Below, one piece after another: positions 6,881 through 14,679 of a stretch of DNA of 64,000 bases. Each line of letters begins with the position of its first letter. Within the stretch, counting starts at the first letter, position 1. The notes beneath the pieces were generated by a model, which was not told the origin of the DNA, searched no databases, and worked only from the letters and a program-made list of their open reading frames with translations. This DNA is from Pelosinus sp. IPA-1. GTDB taxonomy: Bacteria > Bacillota > Negativicutes > DSM-13327. The stretch spans positions 1 to 64,000 of the forward strand of contig NZ_BSVC01000004.1 in the NCBI RefSeq assembly GCF_030269905.1, given 5' to 3'. The translations under genes and the position numbers were made by a program.

Positions 6881-8360
6881 TATGATGAGGAATGAATATA
6901 GTATATTGCCTTTTACTTTTAAACGGTTACCACACCGTAAGATGCTTATGGTCAATCAGAGTGGCGAATTTATCTTTGTGAGTAGTAATGATTTTAATGA
7001 TTTGTTAAATAATGATTTATCTGCTGGTAGTCCCACATACTTTGAGCTTAAAGGTAAGCATTTTCTAGCAGATACCGATCTAGATATCGCTCAGGAAATG
7101 GTAGCCACACAACTACGCAGCCGTAAGAGTTTTCTTCGTCATTTTTCTTCCTTACACATGATTGTTGTAACGGCGCGGTGTAACTTCATTTGTGATTATT
7201 GCCATGCATCTAGTGCAGCTCTTGAGCAGCAAAGAGTTGATATGAATTGGAAAGTAGCGAAGAAGACTGTTGATCTGATTTTTTCTTCTCCTTCACCGGT
7301 ACTGAAAATAGAATTTCAAGGGGGAGAGCCTCTACTAAATTGGCCGATCATAAAGGAAATTTTCCATTATGGGACATTTCTTAATCGTTTTGCCAAGCGA
7401 CAGCTAGAATTTGTTATCTGTACCAATCTGACGCTGCTAACAGAGGAAATGATTGATTTTATTAAGGAGCATAAAATAGCCATATCCACTTCTCTAGATG
7501 GTCCCAAGTTGATTCAAGATCTGCACCGCAAAACCCGTGAAGGATATAGTGGATACGATGTATTTCATAGCAATTTACAACGGTTACGTGAGAGAATTGG
7601 GCACGATGGTGCCTCGGCTTTGTTAACCATTACGAAGACCAATCTTAGTAAATTGCAGGAAGTCATTGATCATTACGTGGAACTCGGGTTTGATGGTGTC
7701 TTTTTACGGGCACTAAACCCCTATGGATTTGCACGTCAAAACATGGAACAACTAGGCTATTCTGTAGAAGCGTTTGTTAGTGAGTATAAAAATATATTAC
7801 AATATTTGATTGAATTAAACCTGCAAGGTATTCCCTTTGCAGAATACTATACAACGCTTTTATTACAACGAATTTTCACACCTTTTTCAACGGGATTCGT
7901 AGATTTGCAATCTCCTTCAGGAGCTGCCATCAGTGGTGTTATTTATGATTATAACGGAGAGGTCTATCCTACAGATGAAGCGCGGATGCTTGCTCGTACA
8001 GGTGATAAGCACTTTAGAATGGGACATGTTCTAAGAAACAATTATGAAGAAGTCTTTGGTGGATCATTAGTGAAGGAACTGGTTAAAAAGTCCTGCATTG
8101 AAGTATTACCTGGTTGTGCTTCTTGCGTATATCAAGCTTATTGCGGTGTAGATCCAATACGAAATTATGTAGAAACCAAAGATATTGTCGGTCATCGACC
8201 CAGTAGTGATTTTTGTAAAAAGAATACAATGATTTTAGATCATTTATTTCAATTAATTGATGAAAATGATCCGGATGTCATAGATGTATTTTGGTCTTGG
8301 ATAACACGACGTCCTTTGGAGGAAATTCGCCATGATAAATTTAGTAGGAATAGCCCTTAA
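6873..8360 (+). CDS. hxsB: His-Xaa-Ser system radical SAM enzyme HxsB
   Basis: The product is 495 aa from the ATG at 6873 (GAGG 7 bp upstream; 6882 or 6885 are alternatives). The radical SAM cluster motif CNFICDYC has Cys103, 107 and 110, and GGEP follows at FQGGEPLLNW. A C-terminal cysteine-rich region (LPGCASCVYQAYCG, then DFCKKN) resembles SPASM/twitch domains that hold auxiliary Fe-S clusters in peptide-modifying enzymes. The first 95 residues form a separate N-terminal domain. The gene overlaps hxsD by 8 bp and hxsC by 29 bp. It should act on HxsA in the cytoplasm before export (inference). Confidence 0.9.
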   Translation: MGNMMRNEYSILPFTFKRLPHRKMLMVNQSGEFIFVSSNDFNDLLNNDLSAGSPTYFELKGKHFLADTDLDIAQEMVATQLRSRKSFLRHFSSLHMIVVTARCNFICDYCHASSAALEQQRVDMNWKVAKKTVDLIFSSPSPVLKIEFQGGEPLLNWPIIKEIFHYGTFLNRFAKRQLEFVICTNLTLLTEEMIDFIKEHKIAISTSLDGPKLIQDLHRKTREGYSGYDVFHSNLQRLRERIGHDGASALLTITKTNLSKLQEVIDHYVELGFDGVFLRALNPYGFARQNMEQLGYSVEAFVSEYKNILQYLIELNLQGIPFAEYYTTLLLQRIFTPFSTGFVDLQSPSGAAISGVIYDYNGEVYPTDEARMLARTGDKHFRMGHVLRNNYEEVFGGSLVKELVKKSCIEVLPGCASCVYQAYCGVDPIRNYVETKDIVGHRPSSDFCKKNTMILDHLFQLIDENDPDVIDVFWSWITRRPLEEIRHDKFSRNSP

Positions 8361-9459
8361 TTTTCAATACCCCATTATTGGGATTGTTACAACCACACCA
8401 TTAAACCCTTTCATACGAAGAGAGCGAATATTTGTTTCCACGAAAATTAATTCTTCAGTTTTCGGCTATGCTTGTTGTATCACAAGTCAAAATGTTGTTG
8501 CTATACCACGCGGCAGTTTTGTTCACTCTGTGTCCCAAACGGAAACATTAATAGATGGTGATATTGTATTAGTTACTCCTGAAGGACGAATCAATGTCAT
8601 GCACCGAAGTTGCGATGCAGATCATACTGTCTTTATCACAAACCGTTGTAACAGCCGTTGCATCATGTGTCCGCAGCCTCCAAGTAATGATCCGCCAGAT
8701 TTACAAGATATAAACGAAAAGGTATTGTCTTTAATAAAGGCTGGTAGCTTACAACACATTGGAATTACTGGGGGCGAACCCACGGTTGTCTTAGATCAGC
8801 TCTGTCAAACGTTAGTCTACTTGAAAAGTAACTTTCCTAATGCATTTATTTCTCTATTAACCAATGGACGTAGATTGAGTGATTTTAATTTAGCGAAACA
8901 AGTCGTTGCAGTAAAAAACAAGAAGTTGCTGTTCTGTATTCCTCTTTATGCAGATAATGATGTCCAGCATGATGCCATTGTAGGCGTACCTGGTGCATTT
9001 GCCGATACAATACAAGGAATTTATAACCTCTATCGTTTGGGACGAAGAATGGAAGTTCGCGTTGTTGTAATGCGACAGAACTTTGCTCGCTTAACAGCAA
9101 TATCAGAATTTATCTACCGTAATATGCCCTTTGTTGCCCATATCGCTTTTATGGGTATGGAGTATACTGGAGAAGCCGAGCAACATTTAGAGGATTTATG
9201 GGTTGATCCCGATGAATATAGTCAACAATTGTATGCGGCAGTATGGCACTTGCATCGACGAGGAATGAATATATCCATTTATAATATTCCACTCTGTTTG
9301 TTAGCAGAGCCACTATGGCGATTTGCCCGGGATAGTATATCTACTTGGAAGAAGAATTACTTGGAACCATGTAATTCTTGCTCAGTAAAAGAAAAATGTG
9401 GTGGTGTATTTGGAACTTCGGCCGTACAAAGTGAAAATATATCACCTTTATCCTTATAA
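8332..9459 (+). CDS. hxsC: His-Xaa-Ser system radical SAM enzyme HxsC
   Basis: The product is 375 aa. The ATG at 8332 has GGAGG upstream inside the end of hxsB. A 100-residue N-terminal domain precedes the radical SAM motif CNSRCIMC (NRCNSRCIMCPQP) and the SAM-binding GITGGEPT. The C-terminus has CNSCSVKEKCGG, a likely auxiliary cluster site. It is the second radical SAM protein of the operon and distinct from HxsB. Known Hxs loci carry both, which supports a two-step or heteromeric modification of HxsA. The chemistry cannot be read from sequence. Confidence 0.88.
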   Translation: MINLVGIALNFQYPIIGIVTTTPLNPFIRRERIFVSTKINSSVFGYACCITSQNVVAIPRGSFVHSVSQTETLIDGDIVLVTPEGRINVMHRSCDADHTVFITNRCNSRCIMCPQPPSNDPPDLQDINEKVLSLIKAGSLQHIGITGGEPTVVLDQLCQTLVYLKSNFPNAFISLLTNGRRLSDFNLAKQVVAVKNKKLLFCIPLYADNDVQHDAIVGVPGAFADTIQGIYNLYRLGRRMEVRVVVMRQNFARLTAISEFIYRNMPFVAHIAFMGMEYTGEAEQHLEDLWVDPDEYSQQLYAAVWHLHRRGMNISIYNIPLCLLAEPLWRFARDSISTWKKNYLEPCNSCSVKEKCGGVFGTSAVQSENISPLSL

Positions 9460-9546
9460 AAATCATAACTAAGTTGCCAGGAGCGTTATAAAGAAACATT
9501 AGAAGATGTTGAGAGAATTATATTTTATACTGAAGGAGTACTATAC

Positions 9547-9816
9547 ATGCCATATCTAATTCTTTTTATTATAGTTATTGCTATCTTTTCGTACCTTGGA
9601 CAACTCTTCCAAGAAGTCCTTAGATACCTTCACTCCATTCCTCAACCTATCATAACGAATACGGGATTTTTTCTAGTCTCTTTAGTTATACTTTATCTAG
9701 CCAATACTCTATACCACTACTATACTACAATTTCCAATCACTCCTGTTCCATTACCCAAACTACCGAAAAATACCAATCTCTAATATCTCAAATTAAATC
9801 TATACAACGACAATAG
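9547..9816 (+). CDS. Small membrane protein of unknown function
   Basis: The 89-aa protein has two hydrophobic helices, about residues 2-20 and 40-57, and a hydrophilic tail with several Gln and Ser. A GAAGGAG site precedes the ATG. The coding strand is unusually rich in C and poor in G compared with the Hxs genes, a bias shared with the next gene (the XseA-like one). A terminator separates the two. I do not recognise a family; shared bias and membrane location hint that they arrived together. Confidence 0.6.
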   Translation: MPYLILFIIVIAIFSYLGQLFQEVLRYLHSIPQPIITNTGFFLVSLVILYLANTLYHYYTTISNHSCSITQTTEKYQSLISQIKSIQRQ

Positions 9817-9858
9817 AATTAAAAAGAGTGCAACGGAATCGTTCCACTCTTTTTAATT
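9817..9858 (+). terminator. Terminator after the small membrane protein gene
   Basis: A perfect 14-bp stem (AATTAAAAAGAGTG with its complement, 9817-9830 and 9845-9858) begins one base past the stop codon. A short inner pairing extends it. The right arm contains the T-run. Confidence 0.85.
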
Positions 9859-9892
9859 TACACACTACCATTTCTTAAAAAGGAGATTTTTC

Positions 9893-10789
9893 ATGCCTAC
9901 TGTATCAGCCTGTTTTAATACTATTCAATCCATTATAAAACAAAAATGTAACCAAACTCCTTTCAATGTTACTGGTGAAATATCGGACTATTATGAGCCA
10001 ACTTACAATACCACTTATGCAGTACTCAGCCTAACAGAAATAACCACTGAGGCTATCCATAAACTAAAAGTTTATGTTCCGATTCAAGTATTGCGCCAAA
10101 CTTCTATTCAACTATGTAATAAACAAATCATTGAAGTAACCGGCGCACTAAACTTATATAAAGGTTCTTTACAAATTATTGCAAATAGTATTGCGATTAT
10201 CAAAAACGAAGAACAAATAAAAAAACCATATCCTTTCTTAACACATAAAAAGGCACTTCCCGATATTATTGCGAGTATTGCCATCATCACAAGTGTTAAC
10301 GGCAAAGTATACGGTGACTTAATAAATAACCTAAAATACGGACAAGCAGAAGTATTTGACACCAACATGCAAGGTCCTACCACTGCAGCAGATATAAGCC
10401 ATCAAATCAATCTCATTAACCAATCCCAAAAGAAATACGACTGTATATGCATTATACGAGGTGGGGGAAGTGAATCTGATTTCTATGGTTACAACGGTCA
10501 TAGTCTAGCCGATGCCATTAAATCATCCAATATTCCCATCTTAACCGCCATCGGTCACGATGGCAACCAATTCCTCTGCGATCAAGTAGCTGATAACCCA
10601 TACTTTTTCTCAACTCCTACCTCCATCGCAAACTATCTTTCCAACCATCACGATAAATTGCTTAATGAATATAATCAACGAATACCGAAACCACTTTCAT
10701 TCACCCAGAAATTCGGCATGCTTCCTTTTAAAAAGATTGTATTATGTCTTATAGCGATTTATTTAATATATAAATACTTACTCAGTTGA
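9893..10789 (+). CDS. Short XseA-like protein with C-terminal membrane segment
   Basis: The 298-aa protein matches the N-terminal two-thirds of exodeoxyribonuclease VII large subunit. An OB-fold-like part (about 20-105) is followed by the nuclease core: LPDIIASIAIITS, RGGGSESDF (189-197), AIGHDGNQ (219-226), CDQVAD and STPTS (240-244). All line up with the canonical XseA encoded at 48595. The long coiled-coil that binds XseB is missing. Instead a hydrophobic helix (about 279-297) ends the chain, predicting a membrane-anchored enzyme. No XseB-like gene is near. AAAAGGAG precedes the ATG. The C-over-G coding bias differs from the core genes and suggests transfer. Confidence 0.75.
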   Translation: MPTVSACFNTIQSIIKQKCNQTPFNVTGEISDYYEPTYNTTYAVLSLTEITTEAIHKLKVYVPIQVLRQTSIQLCNKQIIEVTGALNLYKGSLQIIANSIAIIKNEEQIKKPYPFLTHKKALPDIIASIAIITSVNGKVYGDLINNLKYGQAEVFDTNMQGPTTAADISHQINLINQSQKKYDCICIIRGGGSESDFYGYNGHSLADAIKSSNIPILTAIGHDGNQFLCDQVADNPYFFSTPTSIANYLSNHHDKLLNEYNQRIPKPLSFTQKFGMLPFKKIVLCLIAIYLIYKYLLS

Positions 10790-10844
10790 GTAAAATGAAA
10801 TTATAATTTAAAAATAATTTCTTCTTTATAAATTACGGATATAT

Positions 10845-10937
10845 ATGACAGTTTATGAAGCTTATGGAATAAATGTCGTAGCTACTTATGCCGTAATATT
10901 ACAAAGAAAAACTCAATCAGCAAAATCTGTTGCGTAG
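10845..10937 (+). CDS. Possible 30-aa ORF
   Basis: A 30-codon ATG frame ends in TAG, with a product ending LQRKTQSAKSVA. No good ribosome site precedes it. It may be a gene remnant; nothing else is visible in this AT-rich gap. Confidence 0.2.
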   Translation: MTVYEAYGINVVATYAVILQRKTQSAKSVA

Positions 10938-11027
10938 ATTGGGCTGTAATAGTTTTTAAATAGAGCATAGTGTAAAATAATAGACATATAGAAACGGAAC
11001 GACCTATTGAATAAAGGAGTGATGAAA

Positions 11028-11234
11028 ATGCGCCAAAATCATAAAAGTCACATTTTAAAACTTAAACAAATAGCTAAATATAAGGCTATTAAGATATTTA
11101 AAGAATATAGACTTTACATGGCTGATGTGCCAGCTGTAGTAAAAATGCTAACGATTCACAAAATAACTGTTGAAAAAGTAAAAGAAGCTATTATTTATTT
11201 TTATCGTGGTTATAAGGAAAGCACTGATTATTGA
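11028..11234 (+). CDS. Small basic protein of unknown function
   Basis: The product is 68 aa from the ATG at 11028, which has AAAGGAG at ideal distance; in-frame starts at 11007 and 11022 fit less well. It is Lys-rich and helical throughout (SHILKLKQIAKYKAIKIFKEYR, then AVVKMLTIHKI). It could be a small DNA- or RNA-binding protein, but no HTH signature is clear and I do not recognise it. Confidence 0.45.
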   Translation: MRQNHKSHILKLKQIAKYKAIKIFKEYRLYMADVPAVVKMLTIHKITVEKVKEAIIYFYRGYKESTDY

Positions 11235-11355
11235 TAAAAAATGCTCTGGAAATAATAGAAAACAGAAAAAAGAAAAAAGAGGCACAAGTACTAATCAAAT
11301 GATCAACTACCTGATTTTATGCCGGTTGAGGCGGATATTGATAGGAGTGTTTACA

Positions 11356-11937
11356 ATGGCAAAAGACCCTGAATCCCGTGACTGGAAAATTGACAAGTAT
11401 ATTTCTAAATGTATCGCAATAGACCCCGACAAAGAACCACCTTCCTATGAAGAAGTAGGGCAGATTATTGATAAATGGGACAATATGGGGAGACATATCA
11501 CATATCCAATGGCAGGGGATTTGTGGAATCAGATTGAATGGCAAAACGCGAGGAATGTGAATGAGTTTATCAAACAAAATTTTCCTAACGAAATTAAAAT
11601 AGAATTATTTTATGGGCAAAATAGGCTAATTAAAAGAGTAATTTTGCCAGATGGAATAGAGAAAGTTGTTGCATATAATTCGGAAACTGGTGAGGTCGGA
11701 TGTGTTGATATTAATAATACAGCTTTGATAGAAAGTATACTAAAAGGGCTTGATGAGCCTATTAATCAAATTTCAAAAATCAAACCAGTTCTCGAAACAA
11801 GAAAACCACATGAGATTCTTTCCTCAATGAGAGACGCAATACGCGCTAATGAAGAAAGCAGATTTATTGCAAATGTACCTGGCGGTTATAAAATGGGAAT
11901 GGTGGAACTAAAACAGAGAGATAAAAATGAAACGTGA
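11356..11937 (+). CDS. Hypothetical protein; 3' end repeated downstream
   Basis: The product is 193 aa from the ATG at 11356 (RBS ATAGGAG); the frame extends upstream to 11206 without a ribosome site. It is mixed in charge with no membrane segment. The middle (GQNRLIKRVILPDGIEKVV) suggests a beta-rich domain. Family unknown. Its last codons, KQRDKNET plus stop, reappear at about 19590-19613 after the large nuclease gene, showing that a second copy of this gene once lay there. Confidence 0.55.
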   Translation: MAKDPESRDWKIDKYISKCIAIDPDKEPPSYEEVGQIIDKWDNMGRHITYPMAGDLWNQIEWQNARNVNEFIKQNFPNEIKIELFYGQNRLIKRVILPDGIEKVVAYNSETGEVGCVDINNTALIESILKGLDEPINQISKIKPVLETRKPHEILSSMRDAIRANEESRFIANVPGGYKMGMVELKQRDKNET

Positions 11938-11943
11938 CAAATT
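11914..11943 (+). repeat. 30-bp direct repeat, copy 1
   Basis: It matches 19594-19623 with a single difference. It covers the last codons and stop of the hypothetical gene ending at 11937. A shorter, diverged third copy lies at about 19682-19710. Confidence 0.85.
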
Positions 11944-11982
11944 CATTTGCATTTAAGAAAACTCACTATTTGGGGGAGTGTG

Positions 11983-12087
11983 ATGAATTTGAAACTTCTG
12001 TACTGTCCGATGTGCCATGAAATTTTCAATCTTACCTATAAGAAGTTACACTTTTTAAATAAAATCCGTAGTCTATACTTAGGATAA
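11983..12087 (+). pseudogene. Truncated 34-aa ORF with CPMC motif
   Basis: A good ribosome site (GGGGGAG) precedes an ATG, and the product begins MNLKLLYCPMCHEIFNLTYKK. This looks like the N-terminus of a zinc-ribbon-type protein that stops early at 12085-12087. It is most likely a truncated gene. Confidence 0.35.
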
Positions 12088-12110
12088 CCCATTAATAATA
12101 GCTGTAGTTA

Positions 12111-12263
12111 CTTTGTAAGTATATTTATTATATTGAGCTTAGTGCAGATGCACTTGAAATTCTGGACATGATCAAGGATGAAGGAATTGAAGCTCAAACA
12201 TTAAAAGATATAATACAATTTAAAAAACTTACTCATGAAAAGAGCATAGAACTTTCATTTTAA
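12111..12263 (+). pseudogene. C-terminal gene remnant
   Basis: This is an open frame of about 50 codons with no start, ending in TAA. It encodes an acidic helical tail (SADALEILDMIKDEGIEAQ and a KSIELSF end). I do not recognise the parent gene. A terminator follows immediately, as expected for a real 3' end. Confidence 0.3.
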
Positions 12264-12299
12264 AGCTGTTGTGATGTTGTGACAGAAACAACAGCTTTT
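12262..12299 (+). terminator. Terminator after the gene remnant
   Basis: An 11-bp stem (AAAGCTGTTGT, 12262-12272, with 12288-12298) ends in TTTT. It overlaps the remnant's stop codon. Confidence 0.65.
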
Positions 12300-12410
12300 G
12301 TCACACCTTCTTATGAAGTTTGTTCTAGGGAAAATTGCCCCAATTATGCAATCTGTAAACGTTATTTATTGCTTTTTTATCTAAAATATAAAGATATGTT
12401 GAAGGGGTAA
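12279..12410 (+). CDS. Possible 43-aa Cys-containing ORF
   Basis: A GTG-started frame encodes a short peptide with CSRENCPNYAICKRY. It overlaps the preceding terminator and has no clear ribosome site, so it is more likely a remnant than a gene. Confidence 0.2.
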   Translation: MTETTAFVTPSYEVCSRENCPNYAICKRYLLLFYLKYKDMLKG

Positions 12411-12455
12411 AATTTTATTTCTCCCAAGGGTAATTTAGAGGATTTACGAAAATGT

Positions 12456-12498
12456 AAAAAGCTAATCGGGATGGAGGAAATGTTCTGATTAGCTTTTT
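12456..12498 (+). terminator. Terminator upstream of the phosphatase pair
   Basis: A 12-bp stem (AAAAAGCTAATC with GATTAGCTTTTT). The right-arm sequence GATTAGCTTTTTAG recurs near 20987-21000 ahead of the broken second phosphatase copy. Confidence 0.75.
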
Positions 12499-12582
12499 AG
12501 AAAGTTGTTGATCTAAAAAGGCCATAAGTCCGAGTTATATTCACGATTGATGTTGATTAGTCTCGTTAAGAGGGGTGATATT

Positions 12583-13287
12583 ATGCGTACTGTTGATAGG
12601 ATTTTGGCGACTTCTGACGTTCATGGAGAGAATAAAAAACTTCTTAGTTTACTAGAAAAAGCGGCATATGAACCAGATAAAGACTTATTAGTAGTCTGCG
12701 GTGATTTAGTAGACAGGGGGGAAGAAAACCTAGCTACTCTTACTACCTGTATTGATTTACAGAAAAAGGGAGCAATCATTTTAAAAGGCAATCACGAGAA
12801 ATTTTTAGAAGAGTGTTTGAAAGAAATGATAATCAATGACACTATTTCTTCTGAAAATGTAAATCTTTGGGTAGGTCATAATGGTGGGGCGAGTACCTAT
12901 GACGAGATAAGGAATCTATCTCAAAATGAGTTAATTAATATTCTGAAATTCGTTCGAAGCCTACCTACCTATTTCACAAGTGGCACATATATCTTCAGCC
13001 ACGCCGGCGCTGATACAAGAAAGCCTGTTGAAAAAAATAGTGAGGATGATTTAATTTGGATGGAGGACAGGTTTCCTTATTGTTCGGCATATAAAAATAA
13101 AATAATGGTCTTTGGGCACGTACCCACTTGGCTACTGTACTCATACGATAAAAAATTCAAAAAGAAAAATGCGAAAATATGGTATGACAAAACTTGGAAT
13201 GACAAAATCGGTATTGACTGTGGTGGAGTCTTTGGGGGGAATTTGGCGGCAATAGAGTTGCCAACCTATCGAGAATTTTATGAATAG
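12583..13287 (+). CDS. Metallophosphoesterase (PPP-type protein/nucleotide phosphatase)
   Basis: The product is 234 aa from the ATG at 12583 (RBS AGAGGGG). It carries all the phosphoprotein-phosphatase metal motifs: SDVHG (Asp12, His14), GDLVDRG (40-46), GNHE (69-72), a later FSHAGAD and FGHVPTW. These bind two metal ions for phosphoester hydrolysis. It resembles small bacterial or phage Ser/Thr phosphatases and Ap4A hydrolases; substrate unknown. The histidine-phosphatase gene follows by 15 bp. A decayed paralogue lies at 21028. Confidence 0.88.
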   Translation: MRTVDRILATSDVHGENKKLLSLLEKAAYEPDKDLLVVCGDLVDRGEENLATLTTCIDLQKKGAIILKGNHEKFLEECLKEMIINDTISSENVNLWVGHNGGASTYDEIRNLSQNELINILKFVRSLPTYFTSGTYIFSHAGADTRKPVEKNSEDDLIWMEDRFPYCSAYKNKIMVFGHVPTWLLYSYDKKFKKKNAKIWYDKTWNDKIGIDCGGVFGGNLAAIELPTYREFYE

Positions 13288-13302
13288 GAGTTTGATGTTA
13301 TT

Positions 13303-14061
13303 TTGCTTACAAAAGAAGATATTAAAAAAGCAAGAGATTTTGATGATGCCGCAATGGAAGCAGGCGGCTATCTAGACACCACCTTTGAGGCACCATCATA
13401 TAGACTTCGTGATATGTACCGATGGGCTAGAGAACAGGGAAAAGATGTTGAAAACTTAACTGAAAGTGAACGAAAACAGTTTTTAGTTGGTAAAAAAATT
13501 TGGTTAATCCGTCACGGGGAGAGTACAGCTAATGCCGGGGCCATTACAGATAATCACAAAACCATTTCTTTATCTCCTGCCGGACAAATACAAGCTGAAC
13601 AGATAAGCCACTCATTCCAAGAAGCACCAGCCTTAATCATTACCTCACCCTTTACCCGAACTCAACAGACAGCAGAGCCGACAATTAAGCGTTTTCCTAA
13701 TGTTAGATGCGAGGTGTGGAGTGTAGAAGAATTTACATACCTATCCCCTGAAACTTGCAGAGGGACAACCGCTGCCGAACGTAAGGAACGAGTAAGTGAA
13801 TACTGGGAACGACTTGACCCCGACTATGTAGATGGTGAAGGTGCCGAAAGTTTTAGTATGCTACTATCTCGGGCACAGACCGCCATTGACCGTCTAAGCC
13901 GACTTGAAAGCGGGTTTATAGTAATGTTCACCCATGCACAATTCATGAGGGCTATGTGGGTGCTAAGCACTAATCGCGGAGAGGACGCAAAAGGACTTAT
14001 GAACCGTTTCAGAGAATTACCACAATTTAATAATTGTGAAATTATCAAGTGGAAGGAATAA
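13303..14061 (+). CDS. Histidine phosphatase family protein
   Basis: The 252-aa product starts at TTG 13303, with AGGAG 12 bp upstream. The RHG signature LIRHGESTANAG has catalytic His71, and the second core His lies in FTHAQF late in the chain. TSPFTRTQQTAEP is the conserved arginine segment. About 62 residues precede the catalytic domain, an N-terminal extension beyond the usual family fold. It is likely co-transcribed with the metallophosphoesterase, giving two phosphatases of different chemistry in one unit. Substrate unknown. Confidence 0.88.
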   Translation: MLTKEDIKKARDFDDAAMEAGGYLDTTFEAPSYRLRDMYRWAREQGKDVENLTESERKQFLVGKKIWLIRHGESTANAGAITDNHKTISLSPAGQIQAEQISHSFQEAPALIITSPFTRTQQTAEPTIKRFPNVRCEVWSVEEFTYLSPETCRGTTAAERKERVSEYWERLDPDYVDGEGAESFSMLLSRAQTAIDRLSRLESGFIVMFTHAQFMRAMWVLSTNRGEDAKGLMNRFRELPQFNNCEIIKWKE

Positions 14062-14084
14062 AGAATGGAAATAAAGCAGTAGAA

Positions 14085-14219
14085 ATGAAAAAACACGACC
14101 TGAAATTTATAGATATAATACTTGAAAATTGCGAGATTATACGAGTTGACGAATCATCCGTTTGCTTGGTACGGAAGATGTATTATGACCGTAGTCAACG
14201 CTCGAATGTACGTCCATAG
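14085..14219 (+). pseudogene. Truncated 44-aa ORF
   Basis: An ATG frame encodes MKKHDLKFIDIILENCEIIR and ends early at TAG 14217-14219. It resembles the N-terminus of a larger soluble protein. It follows the phosphatases and was probably once a third gene of that unit. I cannot name the family. Confidence 0.3.
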
Positions 14220-14555
14220 ATTCTCTCTGCTGTATTGAAAATGTGAAATACTCAATTGCTCAATAATAGTATGGCTTTATCAGATTTACTTAGTGGTTAA
14301 GCAGCATCGAAAATTCATATTAATGTTTAAACTTATATATAAAGCCTTCACGAAGCTAACATACTTGGTGTAGAATTTATTATTGATACGTACGTAATCT
14401 CTATGCTAGATAAAATGATGATCCGATACGTGAAATTTTGGGTAATTCGGAAAGTGGACAGTTGTCAATAAAGCTCAATTTAGTCGTTGACCATATTCTT
14501 CCTTTTATGATAAAATTTCCTCAGAAAGAAGCCTTTTGGGGAAAGGTTGATTCAT

Positions 14556-14645
14556 ATGTTTTTAGAAACAGTAAATCGTTTACCTATTGTACAAGCAAAT
14601 AAATGCGTTTGTGCTATCAGCGGCTACCGAAGGAGAACTTCCTAA
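14556..14645 (+). pseudogene. 29-aa ORF ending in an inverted repeat
   Basis: A good ribosome site (GGGGAAAGG) precedes an ATG frame (MFLETVNRLPIVQANKCVC...) that stops in the left arm of a perfect inverted repeat. A truncated gene start is the simplest reading. Confidence 0.3.
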
Positions 14646-14679
14646 ATACTTCACCAGTAATGAAGTATTTAGGAAGTTC
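14635..14679. repeat. Perfect 19-bp inverted repeat
   Basis: Arms 14635-14653 and 14661-14679 (GAACTTCCTAAATACTTCA and its complement) are separated by 7 nt. No T-run follows, so it is not a typical terminator. It sits inside a decayed stretch. Confidence 0.8.

Noticed and set aside
9893-10789. The short XseA-like gene as a frameshifted broken xseA
   Set aside because: The frame runs cleanly into a hydrophobic helix and stop with a good ribosome site, and the intact core motifs argue for selection; no coiled-coil remnant follows.
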